This document shows, in pieces, positions 1-8,983 of a DNA stretch of 64,000 bases. The notes below the pieces were generated by a model. The model saw only the letters and a list, made by a program, of their open reading frames with translations, was not told the DNA's origin and did no database searches. The position numbers and the translations under genes are program-made. Numbering within the stretch: the stretch's first letter is position 1; every line of letters begins with the position of its first letter. This DNA comes from Thiorhodovibrio winogradskyi (GTDB taxonomy: Bacteria; Pseudomonadota; Gammaproteobacteria; Chromatiales; Chromatiaceae): NCBI RefSeq assembly GCF_036208045.1, contig NZ_CP121472.1, positions 4,165,531 to 4,229,530 of the forward strand. Reading direction: 5' to 3'.

Positions 1-1861
1 CGAAGGCATCCATAAAGGCTTGCGGAGCCGGACCTTCCAGGGCCGCTGGGCTATCCGCCGCCGCGACCATCGCCAGCAGCACCCGCTCGGCCAGTTGCTG
101 GGCGGCCTGCCAGCGTGCCACGCCGTCTGGATCCGCGGCCATCAGCCGGGTCAGTTCTTTGTCTGAATAGGGAAACCGCAGCTTGACCGGCGCCGAGAAG
201 CCGCGCGGCAACGAGGGCACCGGGCGCTCGCCGAGCCCGACGAAGTCAAACACCTGGCGCGCCTCGCGCAGCTCTAGCACCCGGGTGCCGGGCGCGGCTG
301 GCGTCGCTTCGCCGGCCAGTCGCACTGGCAGTTCCCGCCCATCGGCACCGATCAGACCGAGCGCGAGCGGCAGATGCAGCGGCGCCTTCTCGGGCTGGCC
401 CGGAGTGGGATCGGTGTGCTGGCGCACCTCCAGCCGATACCTGCCCTGCTCCGCGTCCCAGTCGGCCGTGCAGTCCAGCACCGGGGTGCCGGCCTGTTCA
501 TACCAACGGCGGAATTGGGTCAGATCAAGGCCGCTGGCATCCTCCATGCAACGCACGAAGTCCTCGGTGGTCACCGCCTGGCCATCGTGGCGCTCGAAAT
601 ACAGGTCGGTCGCGGCGCGGAAGCGCTCGGGGCCAAGCAAGCGCGCCTGCATGCGCACCAGTTCCGCGCCCTTCTCATACACGGTTGAGGTGTAGAAGTT
701 ATTGATTTCGATATAGCTGTCCGGGCGCACTGGATGCGCCATGGGACCGGCGTCTTCCGGGAACTGGCGCGCGCGCAGGGCGCGGACATCCATGATGCGC
801 TGCACATCGCGCCCGACCTGGTCGGCGCTGAATTCCTGATCCCGAAACACGGTGAAGCCTTCCTTCAGGCTCAACTGGAACCAGTCGCGGCAAGTGATGC
901 GATTGCCGGTCCAATTGTGGAAGTACTCATGCGCCACCACCGAGGCGATGCCAGCGAAGTCCTGGTCGGTCGCGGTCTCGGGGCTGGCCAGAACATATTT
1001 GGCATTGAAGACATTCAGCCCCTTGTTCTCCATGGCGCCCATGTTGAAGTGGCTGACAGCGACAATCATGAACAAGTCCAGATCGTACTCGCGGCCGTAA
1101 TGCTCCTCGTCCCAGCGCATCGCGGCTTTAAGCGAGCGCATGGCATGATCGCATTTGTCGCGGTTGTGCGGCTCCATATACAGATGCAGGGCAATCTCGC
1201 GCCCCGAGGCGGTGGTAAAGCTGTCCTCCATGCGCGCCAAATCACCCGCCACCAGGGCAAAGAGATAGCTTGGCTTGGGAAAGGGGTCTTCCCAGCGCGC
1301 CAGATGACGGCCGTCGGGCTGATCGCCCGCTTGGGTCTTCTGGCCGGTCTCCTGGCCGATGGGATTACCATTGGACAGCAGCACCGGATAGCGCGCCGCG
1401 TCCGCCACCAGGGTGACGGCAAAGCGCGCCATCACATCCGGGCGGTCGAGAAAATAGGTGATCCGCCGAAAACCCTCGGCCTCGCACTGAGTGCAGAGCA
1501 TGTCGCCAGAGACATAAAGCCCCTCGAGCGCGGTGTTGTCTATGGGATGAATACGCACCTGGGTACGCAGGCAAAAGCGATCCGGCACCCGCCGCACCAC
1601 CAGGGATTGATCCTCGAGCAGATACTCGACCGGCGGCAGCGCCCGATCATCGAGCGCGATGTCCAGCAATTCCAGCTGCTCGCCATCAAGGCGCAGCGAG
1701 CCGTCGCCGCGTTTGGCCGCCGGATTGCGCCGGATAGCAAGCTCGGCGCTGACCAGGGTCGCGGCGGCGTCGAGATCAAAACGCAGCTCGGCGCGGTCGA
1801 TCAGGAACTCGGGCGGCTGGTAATCTTGCAGCCGGGTCGGCGTGGGCGTGTCGCGATACAT
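1..1861 (-). CDS. pepN: Aminopeptidase N (partial, C-terminus off the left edge)
   Basis: Cytosolic M1-family zinc aminopeptidase that removes N-terminal residues from peptides. The reading frame from an ATG at 1861 stays open to the left edge, giving about 620 residues of a protein that is normally about 870-890. The substrate-anchoring GAMEN motif lies at residues 275-279 and the zinc site HEYFH at 311-315, followed by NWTGNR. The 34-residue spacing between the two motifs is that of Escherichia coli PepN. It is transcribed divergently from grxC, with 114 bp between the starts. The identification is secure; only the C-terminal helical domain is unseen. Confidence 0.95.
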   Translation of the reverse strand, partial: MYRDTPTPTRLQDYQPPEFLIDRAELRFDLDAAATLVSAELAIRRNPAAKRGDGSLRLDGEQLELLDIALDDRALPPVEYLLEDQSLVVRRVPDRFCLRTQVRIHPIDNTALEGLYVSGDMLCTQCEAEGFRRITYFLDRPDVMARFAVTLVADAARYPVLLSNGNPIGQETGQKTQAGDQPDGRHLARWEDPFPKPSYLFALVAGDLARMEDSFTTASGREIALHLYMEPHNRDKCDHAMRSLKAAMRWDEEHYGREYDLDLFMIVAVSHFNMGAMENKGLNVFNAKYVLASPETATDQDFAGIASVVAHEYFHNWTGNRITCRDWFQLSLKEGFTVFRDQEFSADQVGRDVQRIMDVRALRARQFPEDAGPMAHPVRPDSYIEINNFYTSTVYEKGAELVRMQARLLGPERFRAATDLYFERHDGQAVTTEDFVRCMEDASGLDLTQFRRWYEQAGTPVLDCTADWDAEQGRYRLEVRQHTDPTPGQPEKAPLHLPLALGLIGADGRELPVRLAGEATPAAPGTRVLELREARQVFDFVGLGERPVPSLPRGFSAPVKLRFPYSDKELTRLMAADPDGVARWQAAQQLAERVLLAMVAAADSPAALEGPAPQAFMDAF

Positions 1862-1975
1862 ATCGGGCGGCTTCCTAAACTTGTTATCCTGATGCGGGGT
1901 CGCGCGGGCTGGCCAAGCGCGACCCCCAGATGATTCCCATGGGTATTAAAGCAGATCAGTCGAGTCGAAGGCGCC

Positions 1976-2242
1976 ATGGTCAAAATCGAAATGTACAGCA
2001 CCGCCTCCTGCCCCTACTGCGTGCGCGCGCGGCGGTTGCTGAATAAAAAAGGAGCGGAATTCGAGGAAATCCGCATCGATCAGGATCCCTCGCAGGAGGC
2101 GGTGATGATCCAACGCAGCGAGCGCTTCACGGTGCCGCAGATTTTCATCGATGGGCGTCATATCGGCGGCTATGATGACATGGCCGAGTTGGATATGGAT
2201 GACCGGCTCGATCCGCTGCTGCGCGGGGAAGACCCGACATGA
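1976..2242 (+). CDS. grxC: Glutaredoxin 3 (GrxC)
   Basis: Small 88-residue dithiol glutaredoxin that uses glutathione to reduce protein disulfides and mixed disulfides in the cytosol. The active site CPYC is at residues 12-15, the cis-proline loop TVPQIFI near 52-58, and the glutathione-binding GGYDD follows. The length is typical of GrxC. Its last bases overlap the start of hslR (ATGA, 4 bp), so the two are probably translated together. It is divergent from pepN. Confidence 0.93.
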   Translation: MVKIEMYSTASCPYCVRARRLLNKKGAEFEEIRIDQDPSQEAVMIQRSERFTVPQIFIDGRHIGGYDDMAELDMDDRLDPLLRGEDPT

Positions 2243-2652
2243 GCGCGGCAGCCGATGCGCCCGAGACCAGCCAGCGGCTGGACAAATGGCTGTGGGCGGC
2301 GCGGTTTTTCAAAACCCGTCAGCTCGCGATCGCCGCCGTCAATGGCGGCAAGGTGCGAGTGGATGGCCAAGGCTGCAAGCCAAGCCGCGCGCTGCGCCCC
2401 GGCAACCGGGTGGAGATTCATAAAGGCGAGCTGGCTTGGCAGGTCGAGGTGCTCGCCCTGGCCAAGCAACGCCGCCCCGCCAGCGAGGCCGCGCTTTTGT
2501 ACCAAGAGGACGAAGCCAGCCGCCTGCGCCGCCAGGAACTCGTCCGCGCCGCGCGCGAAAATGCCCAGCACAGCCCACGCTCACGCGGGCGTCCGACCAA
2601 GCGCGACCGGCGCCAGTTGGAGTCCTTTCGTGCAACAACCGCGACGGAGTGA
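2239..2652 (+). CDS. hslR: Ribosome-associated heat shock protein Hsp15
   Basis: Protein of 137 residues with an S4 RNA-binding domain at about residues 12-70 (RLDKWLWAARFFKTR start, GGKVRV turn) and a basic C-terminal tail rich in Arg and Lys. Hsp15 binds 50S subunits that carry stranded nascent chains and helps recycle them. The start codon overlaps the grxC stop by 4 bp. Length and domain order match the family; the long basic tail is normal for Hsp15. Confidence 0.9.
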   Translation: MSAAADAPETSQRLDKWLWAARFFKTRQLAIAAVNGGKVRVDGQGCKPSRALRPGNRVEIHKGELAWQVEVLALAKQRRPASEAALLYQEDEASRLRRQELVRAARENAQHSPRSRGRPTKRDRRQLESFRATTATE

Positions 2653-2743
2653 GATCGGACCACCACCCTGCCCGCTCGCATCCCGGCCGCCCAGCACCGC
2701 ACACCGCGACACCTCACACAACCAGCACCAGACCACCAACAGC

Positions 2744-3199
2744 ATGGACTCCCAGGCACTGCGCGAAACCTACGATGAAATCAACGAATGTGCCTGCCCC
2801 TATGAAAAGGCCATTCTGACCGGCCAATGCGACTGCTCACGCGCCAGTCGCTTCTGCCTGGCCGAGCGCGAGGGGGTGAGCTGCAATGCCGAACCGGCAC
2901 GGGCGCGCTGCGCGGCGCTGCTCGAGATGTTGCGCACCCAGGCCCGCTTCACGCTGAAAACCTTGGATCAGCAGTCCGCGCTGGCCCACAACAAGGCGCT
3001 GCGGGTGCAGGTCGGCGGCCTCCAGGGCTTGCATAAGGCGCTCTGGCCAGCACGCAAACTGCCCTTGTCGATTGGCGACATTGACGCCCTGATTGAGCGC
3101 GCCATTGCCGAATTTGGACGCATCGACGCCCTGCCCTTCGGCCAGATCGTGCAGCAAATCGCCGCTTATCAGGCGCGACGCCGGCGGCGATCACGCTAA
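2744..3199 (+). CDS. Uncharacterised cysteine-rich small protein
   Basis: Predicted 151-residue soluble protein that I do not recognise. Seven cysteines are packed into its first 56 residues (positions 16, 18, 29, 31, 38, 47 and 56), including two CxC pairs, which suggests a metal or iron-sulfur site. The rest is helical with no cysteine and ends in a basic RRRRRSR tail. No signal peptide or membrane segment is seen. I chose the ATG at 2744 because upstream codons in this frame lie antisense-like over hslR. There is no strong Shine-Dalgarno sequence. It ends 4 bp inside the end of the convergent rep gene. Function unknown. Confidence 0.7.
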   Translation: MDSQALRETYDEINECACPYEKAILTGQCDCSRASRFCLAEREGVSCNAEPARARCAALLEMLRTQARFTLKTLDQQSALAHNKALRVQVGGLQGLHKALWPARKLPLSIGDIDALIERAIAEFGRIDALPFGQIVQQIAAYQARRRRRSR

Positions 3200-5226
3200 T
3201 TTCCACCCAGCATGGATTTGAGCGCATCCAGGTGCGCCCGACCCCGCTGGCGGCTGTCCGCGGCCGCATTGGGGTCGTTGTCGCGGCGCAGTTCGCCCTC
3301 GGGCAGTTCGGCGAGAAAACGGCTGGGCTCGCAGATGATGGTCTCGCCGTAGCGGCGGCGCTGGCGAGCAAGCGTCAGGCACAGGGCACGGCGCGCGCGG
3401 GTAATACCGACGTAACACAGGCGGCGTTCTTCTTCGATGCCGGACAACCCTTGATCGTCCGCTTCGATGCTGGCGCGGTGCGGCAGCAGGTCTTCTTCCA
3501 TGCCAACCAGAAACACCCGCTCGAACTCCAGGCCCTTGGCGGCATGCAGTGTCATGAGATGCACGCGGTCGCCACCAGCGTCTTCCTCCTGGCGCTCGAG
3601 CACATCGAGCAGACTCAGGCGCGCGGTCAGGTCGTCGAGTCCAGCGTCGCGCAGGTTGCCCTCGGAGCGCTCACCCTTGTGCAGGGCATCCAGCCAGGCG
3701 ACGAGATCATCGACATTTTGCATGCGTTTTTCGCCTTGCGCGCGGCTACTGGACTGCTGGTAGAGCCAGCCGTGATAGTCGCAGTCTTTCAGCAAGGCGC
3801 GCGCGCTGGCGATGGGTTCGGTGCGCGAGCGCCCGCGCAGTTCCTCGAGCCAATGGCTAAAGGCGCGCAGCTCGGCGCGTTGCGGATCCTTGACCGGGCC
3901 GCCGAGACCCGCGGCGGCGCAGGCGCGCAGCAGGCTCAAATGCTGAGCCCCGGCAAAGCCACCCAGCGCCTCCAGGGTGGTGGAGCCGATGCCGCGCCCC
4001 GGGCGATTGACCACGCGCAAAAAGGCCGCATCGTCATCCGGGTTGGTCAGCAGGCGCAGATAGGCCATCACGTCCTTGACCTCGGAACGGGCGAAGAAGG
4101 ACTGACCGCCGCTGAGAAAATAAGGGATGCGATGGGTACGCAGGGCTTGCTCGAACACCCGCGCCTGGTGATTACCACGATAGAGAATGGCATAGTCGCC
4201 AAAGGCATGTTGTTCGGCGAAATGCCCGTGCAGTATCTCGGCCACCACCCGCTCGGCCTCGTGCGCCTCGTCGCGGCAGCTGAGCAGGCGCACCGGCTCG
4301 CCGGGGCCAAGCGCGCTCCACAGTCGCTTATCAAACAAATGCGGGTTGTGCGCGATCAAGGCATTGGCGAGCTTGAGAATACGGCCGCTGGAGCGGTAAT
4401 TCTGCTCCAGCATAATCACCTTGAGTGTTGGATAATCCTCCTGGAGCCGGGCCAGATTTTGCGGGCGCGCGCCGCGCCAGGCGTAGATGGACTGATCATC
4501 GTCACCCACCATGGTAAAGGCACCGAGCTCACCAACCAGCAGGCGGATCAGTTCATACTGGGCGCTGTTGGTATCCTGGTATTCGTCCACCAGCAGATGG
4601 CCGATACGCGCCTGCCAGGCCTCACGCACCGCCGCCTGCTCGCGCAGCAGCGCGACCGGGCGCAGGATGAGATCATCAAAGTCCACCGCGTTGTAGGCGC
4701 GCAGACTGCGTTCGTAATCGCGATAGAGCGCGGCCAGGGCGGCGTCGAAATCATCCTCGGCGGCGTTGGCGGCCGCCTCGGGCGGGATGAGGTCGTTCTT
4801 CCAGTGGGAGATACGGGCCAGGGCGGCGGCCGGGGCGATCTCGGTCAGACTCGCCTCGGCCAGACGGTCCTTGAGCAGCGCCTCCCCATCCTGGGGGTCG
4901 AACAGCGAAAAGCCGGGGCGCAGGCCGGCATGCTTGAGTTCGCGACGCAGGAGATTGAGCCCGAAGGTGTGAAAGGTGGAAACCCTGAGCCCGCGCGCGG
5001 CGCGCCCACGCACCAGCTCGCCCACGCGGGATTTCATCTCCCGCGCGGCCTTGTTGGTAAAGGTCAACGCCAGGATGGCACGCGCTGGAAGCCCACGCTT
5101 TTTGATCAAAAACGCCACTTTGCGGGTGATGACCCGGGTTTTTCCGGAGCCTGCACCGGCAATGACCAGCAGCGGGCCCGAGGTGTGGCTGACGGCTTCG
5201 GCCTGGGCCGGGTTGAGATTGTGCAT
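3196..5226 (-). CDS. rep: ATP-dependent DNA helicase Rep
   Basis: Superfamily 1A 3'-5' helicase of 676 residues, close to E. coli Rep (673). Rep clears proteins ahead of replication forks and assists restart. The Q-motif region NLNPAQAEAV is at residues 3-12, Walker A GAGSGKT at 24-30, the Walker B VDEYQDTN, motif III GDDDQSIYAWRGA and the C-terminal motif VGITRARR are all present. It is convergent with the cysteine-rich gene (4 bp overlap). UvrD is the main alternative, but length and motif context favour Rep. Confidence 0.93.
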   Translation of the reverse strand: MHNLNPAQAEAVSHTSGPLLVIAGAGSGKTRVITRKVAFLIKKRGLPARAILALTFTNKAAREMKSRVGELVRGRAARGLRVSTFHTFGLNLLRRELKHAGLRPGFSLFDPQDGEALLKDRLAEASLTEIAPAAALARISHWKNDLIPPEAAANAAEDDFDAALAALYRDYERSLRAYNAVDFDDLILRPVALLREQAAVREAWQARIGHLLVDEYQDTNSAQYELIRLLVGELGAFTMVGDDDQSIYAWRGARPQNLARLQEDYPTLKVIMLEQNYRSSGRILKLANALIAHNPHLFDKRLWSALGPGEPVRLLSCRDEAHEAERVVAEILHGHFAEQHAFGDYAILYRGNHQARVFEQALRTHRIPYFLSGGQSFFARSEVKDVMAYLRLLTNPDDDAAFLRVVNRPGRGIGSTTLEALGGFAGAQHLSLLRACAAAGLGGPVKDPQRAELRAFSHWLEELRGRSRTEPIASARALLKDCDYHGWLYQQSSSRAQGEKRMQNVDDLVAWLDALHKGERSEGNLRDAGLDDLTARLSLLDVLERQEEDAGGDRVHLMTLHAAKGLEFERVFLVGMEEDLLPHRASIEADDQGLSGIEEERRLCYVGITRARRALCLTLARQRRRYGETIICEPSRFLAELPEGELRRDNDPNAAADSRQRGRAHLDALKSMLGGN

Positions 5227-5382
5227 GCTTGCTGGTCAGACTTGCCGAGTACCGAGGTTCGCGAGTGTTTCAATAAATTCCACGATAGGATACCCTTTCA
5301 CGCAAAGCCTGTGAGCGAGAGCGCGCACAGGAAACCCCACCCTCCACTTACCGATTGCAACTAACATCATCCTGAGGTTGTC

Positions 5383-7623
5383 ATGCCACGCTGGTTGCTC
5401 CTGACCTTTGTTCTGCCCATCATCATCTGCGCCATGCTGGTGCCAAGCCCAGGCGGTGCCGCCGGTACCGCCAAGCATCCGCGCATTGGCCTGGTCTTGG
5501 CAGGCGGCGGCGCCAAGGGCGCGGCCCATATTGGGGTGCTCAAGGTGCTGGAGGACTTGCGCATTCCCATTCACGCCATTGCCGGCACCAGCATGGGTTC
5601 CCTGGTCGGTGGCGGCTACGCGGCCGGGCTGTCAGCGCAAGAACTCGAGAATCGGGTGCTCGAGGTGGATTGGAACGAGCTGTTCGACGACAACCCGCCG
5701 CGTTCCCAGTGGCCGTCCCGGCGTCAGGAGGCGAGCCTGACCAGCGGCTTTAATTTCTCGATTGGGGTGCGCGGGAGGCAGGTCAAACTGCCGCCGGGCG
5801 CCATTGCCGGGCAGAAGGTCCAGTTGTTTTTCAACGATCTGCTGCGCGGTGTGGAGACCAACCAAGACTTCGACACGCTACCCATTCCCTTTCGCGCCGT
5901 GGCCACAAATCTTGAAAACGGCGACATGGTGGTATTCGATCAGGGCCCACTGCCGGTGGCGCTGCGTGCGAGCATGGCGGTGCCTGGCATTTTCGCGCCC
6001 ATGGTGTGGGGCGATCACATTTATGTCGACGGCGGCCTGGTGCGCAACCTGCCGGTGGATGTGGCGCGCTCCATGAATGTCGATCATCTGATCGTGGTCA
6101 ATCTTGGCTCGGGCTTTCTGCCCCGCGATCAGCTCGACAATCTCTTGGGCATCACCGGGCAGATGATCGCCATCCTCACCGAACAAAACGTCAAAACCTC
6201 CCTGGCCGAGATCAATCCCCAGCGCGATCTGCTGATTGTGCCCGATCTGGGCGACATCGGCTCGGGTGATTTTCCGCGCGCGGCCGAGGCCATCGCCACC
6301 GGAGTGGCCGCGGCGCGCAAAAGCGCCGCCCGGCTGCGCCGCTTCAGCCTGAGTGAAACCGAATACGCTGCCTGGAAGCGCGCGCGCTTTGGTGCCGGCG
6401 CGCCAGTGCAGCGCGTCAGCGAGGTGCGGATTGCCGGACTTAAGCGGGTGAATGCCGAACTGTTCGAGACACTGATCGAAGCCCAGCGTGGTCAGCCCTT
6501 TGGCCGCGAGCACCTTGAGCGCGATATTCAGCGCCTTTATGGACGCGGGGACTTCGAGCGCATCAGCTATCGCTTTGAGCCGGATGCGCAAGGCGGCGAG
6601 GTGCTGATCGTCGATGCGGTGGAAAAAGGCTGGGGGCCGGGCTATCTCGGCTTTGGGCTGAAACTCTCGAGCGACAATCAGGGCGACAGCCGCTTTGGAT
6701 TGCGCGCCAATTATCGCCAGACCTGGATGAACCGCCTCGGCGCCGAGTGGTACAACGAGCTTGAACTGGGTAATGAACCACGGCTGTTTAGTGAATGGTT
6801 CCAGCCGCTCGACCTCGATCACTCCGGCTTTGTCGCGCCCTATCTCGATGTCCAACAAACCCCTTACAGCGTCTTTGATGGCGATCAGCGGGTTGCCCGC
6901 TACGATGTGACCCGGGCGCGCCTGGGGGCCGATGTCGGTCTCAGCCGCAGCCATCTGGAGATGCGCCTCGGGCCTTACTGGGGCATTACCGATGTCAATC
7001 TGGATACGGGTTCGCGCGAACTTCCCGTGGGCTGGGTGGTGGATTCCGGCCTGCGCGGGCGCCTGGCTTACGACACCCTGGATCGCGCCGCCGTGCCGCG
7101 TGCCGGGCGGCGCGTGACACTCGAGGTACAAGCGCCTCTCGATGCCCTGGGCGCTGAATCAAGCTATGCGCGCACGCTGTTTTCCGCCTTTGGCGCGCGC
7201 AGCGCCGGGCCCAACACCCTGGCTGTGCACTTCAAGGCCGGCACCAGTTTTGGCACCGACATGCCCTATTACGACCAGTTTCCGCTCGGCGGTTTCCTGA
7301 CGCTTTCGGGCTATGCCAACGAGCAGTTTCGCGGCAACGACATGGTGTTCGGCTCCCTGGCCTACTATCGCCAGGTCGCCACCCTGGCCACGCCGCTTGG
7401 GCGCGGACTCTTTCTTGGCGCCTCGTTGGAAGCCGGCTGGCTGCCCGAGAGCCGCTTTAACGATGCCGAAGGAGTCGCCTTCGATCTGGCGCCCGAGGGC
7501 ACCCGCCTTGGCGGCAGCCTCTTCTTTGGCTCGGACACCTGGATTGGTCCAGCCTATCTGGGCCTGGGGCTGTCCGCCAGCGGCGATAGCGCATTTTATG
7601 TCCTCATCGGGCGACCTTATTAA
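5383..7623 (+). CDS. Patatin-like phospholipase, type Vd autotransporter (PlpD-like)
   Basis: Outer-membrane protein of 746 residues. Residues 1-27 form a signal peptide. A patatin lipase domain follows, with oxyanion hole GGGAKG at 41-46, nucleophile elbow GTSMG at 68-72 (Ser70) and catalytic Asp216 in a DGG motif. A single POTRA-like domain sits near 345-415, and the C-terminal third is a BamA-type beta-barrel (about 420-746) ending in an aromatic residue (RPY). This order, lipase-POTRA-barrel in one chain, defines type Vd secretion as known from Pseudomonas PlpD. A GAGG-like Shine-Dalgarno sequence (GAGG, 5 nt before ATG) supports the start. Probably a surface or secreted phospholipase A. 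Confidence 0.88.
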   Translation: MPRWLLLTFVLPIIICAMLVPSPGGAAGTAKHPRIGLVLAGGGAKGAAHIGVLKVLEDLRIPIHAIAGTSMGSLVGGGYAAGLSAQELENRVLEVDWNELFDDNPPRSQWPSRRQEASLTSGFNFSIGVRGRQVKLPPGAIAGQKVQLFFNDLLRGVETNQDFDTLPIPFRAVATNLENGDMVVFDQGPLPVALRASMAVPGIFAPMVWGDHIYVDGGLVRNLPVDVARSMNVDHLIVVNLGSGFLPRDQLDNLLGITGQMIAILTEQNVKTSLAEINPQRDLLIVPDLGDIGSGDFPRAAEAIATGVAAARKSAARLRRFSLSETEYAAWKRARFGAGAPVQRVSEVRIAGLKRVNAELFETLIEAQRGQPFGREHLERDIQRLYGRGDFERISYRFEPDAQGGEVLIVDAVEKGWGPGYLGFGLKLSSDNQGDSRFGLRANYRQTWMNRLGAEWYNELELGNEPRLFSEWFQPLDLDHSGFVAPYLDVQQTPYSVFDGDQRVARYDVTRARLGADVGLSRSHLEMRLGPYWGITDVNLDTGSRELPVGWVVDSGLRGRLAYDTLDRAAVPRAGRRVTLEVQAPLDALGAESSYARTLFSAFGARSAGPNTLAVHFKAGTSFGTDMPYYDQFPLGGFLTLSGYANEQFRGNDMVFGSLAYYRQVATLATPLGRGLFLGASLEAGWLPESRFNDAEGVAFDLAPEGTRLGGSLFFGSDTWIGPAYLGLGLSASGDSAFYVLIGRPY

Positions 7624-7630
7624 TCTAAGG

Positions 7631-7662
7631 CCCGCGACTGCTGTGTCAGCAGAGCTCGCGGG
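7631..7662. terminator. Hairpin between convergent genes
   Basis: Inverted repeat CCCGCGA-CTGCTG, loop TGT, CAGCAG-(AGC)-TCGCGGG between the end of the patatin gene (7623) and the end of hda (7646). No T-run follows on either strand, so it is not a classic intrinsic terminator. It may protect 3' ends or act with Rho. Confidence 0.35.
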
Positions 7663-8344
7663 AGGTCAGCAATGTGCTTAGAAAGGGGACGGTCGGCGCC
7701 CGCCCCTGGGCCAGGCTCGCGGCGTCGATCTCATCGAGCAGGCGCAGCAAGGTCGCCGGATCGCGCGCGCAGCGGCAAAGCAAATAGCGGCGCGCGGCGG
7801 CATCGAGCGCGAAGCCACGGTCGCGCGCGCCCTGGCCTAGCAGTCGATCCAGTCCATCATCATCGAGTGGTTGGAGCAGAAAGCTAGGCCCCGAGCACAG
7901 ACGCGATTGCAGGTCGGGCAAGGTTAGCGCGAGGGCCGCGGGCGGGCGGGTGGCGGCGACCAACAAGCGCGCGCCCTGCTCGCGCAAGCGATTAAAGAGT
8001 GCGAACAGTGCCTGCTCCCAAGGGGCGCTGCCAGCAATGGCGTGCAGATCATCGAGCACGACGGCACCCAGTGCTTCCAGCCCTTCGCACACATCTGGCG
8101 CCAGACCGGGCTGCGCCAGCGAAAGGTAGACTAGCGGCTGCCCATGCTGCTCCAGCTCGGCACAGGCGGCGCGCAGTAGATGCGTCTTGCCGCAACCGGA
8201 CTCCCCGTGCAGGGCCAGGTAGGACGCGCCCTGGGCGACCATCCAGTCACGCAGCGCGGCCAGCACCTCGGCATTGCGCCCGGGGATGAAATTGGCAAGG
8301 ACTTGCCTTTGAGGCAGGCGCAGCGCCAGACCGAGTTGTTGCAT
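7646..8344 (-). CDS. hda: DnaA regulatory inactivator Hda
   Basis: AAA+ DnaA-like ATPase of 232 residues that, with the beta clamp, stimulates ATP hydrolysis by DnaA and so limits re-initiation. The N-terminus carries a clamp-binding motif of the QLxL type (MQQLGLAL), Walker A is GESGCGKTH, and Walker B is VVLDDLH. I chose the ATG at 8344 because it puts the clamp motif at the extreme N-terminus, as in known Hda proteins; a longer frame upstream overlaps wrbA. Last gene of the leftward gmhA-hldE-wrbA-hda group. Confidence 0.88.
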   Translation of the reverse strand: MQQLGLALRLPQRQVLANFIPGRNAEVLAALRDWMVAQGASYLALHGESGCGKTHLLRAACAELEQHGQPLVYLSLAQPGLAPDVCEGLEALGAVVLDDLHAIAGSAPWEQALFALFNRLREQGARLLVAATRPPAALALTLPDLQSRLCSGPSFLLQPLDDDGLDRLLGQGARDRGFALDAAARRYLLCRCARDPATLLRLLDEIDAASLAQGRAPTVPFLSTLLTSRELC

Positions 8345-8361
8345 GGCAAACGGGATGAACC

Positions 8362-8967
<606 letters not shown>

Positions 8968-8983
8968 CTAGTTGTTAGTGGTT

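Noticed and set aside
734-1933. Open frame of 399 codons on the plus strand
   Set aside because: Antisense shadow of pepN; composition is typical of high-GC reverse frames and no domain is seen.
2255-3199. Longer 314-codon version of the cysteine-rich gene
   Set aside because: Its first 163 codons overlap hslR in another frame and look unlike protein; the ATG at 2744 is the sensible start.
3232-5364. Open frame of 710 codons on the plus strand
   Set aside because: Runs the full length of rep on the opposite strand; rep shows all helicase motifs, this frame none.
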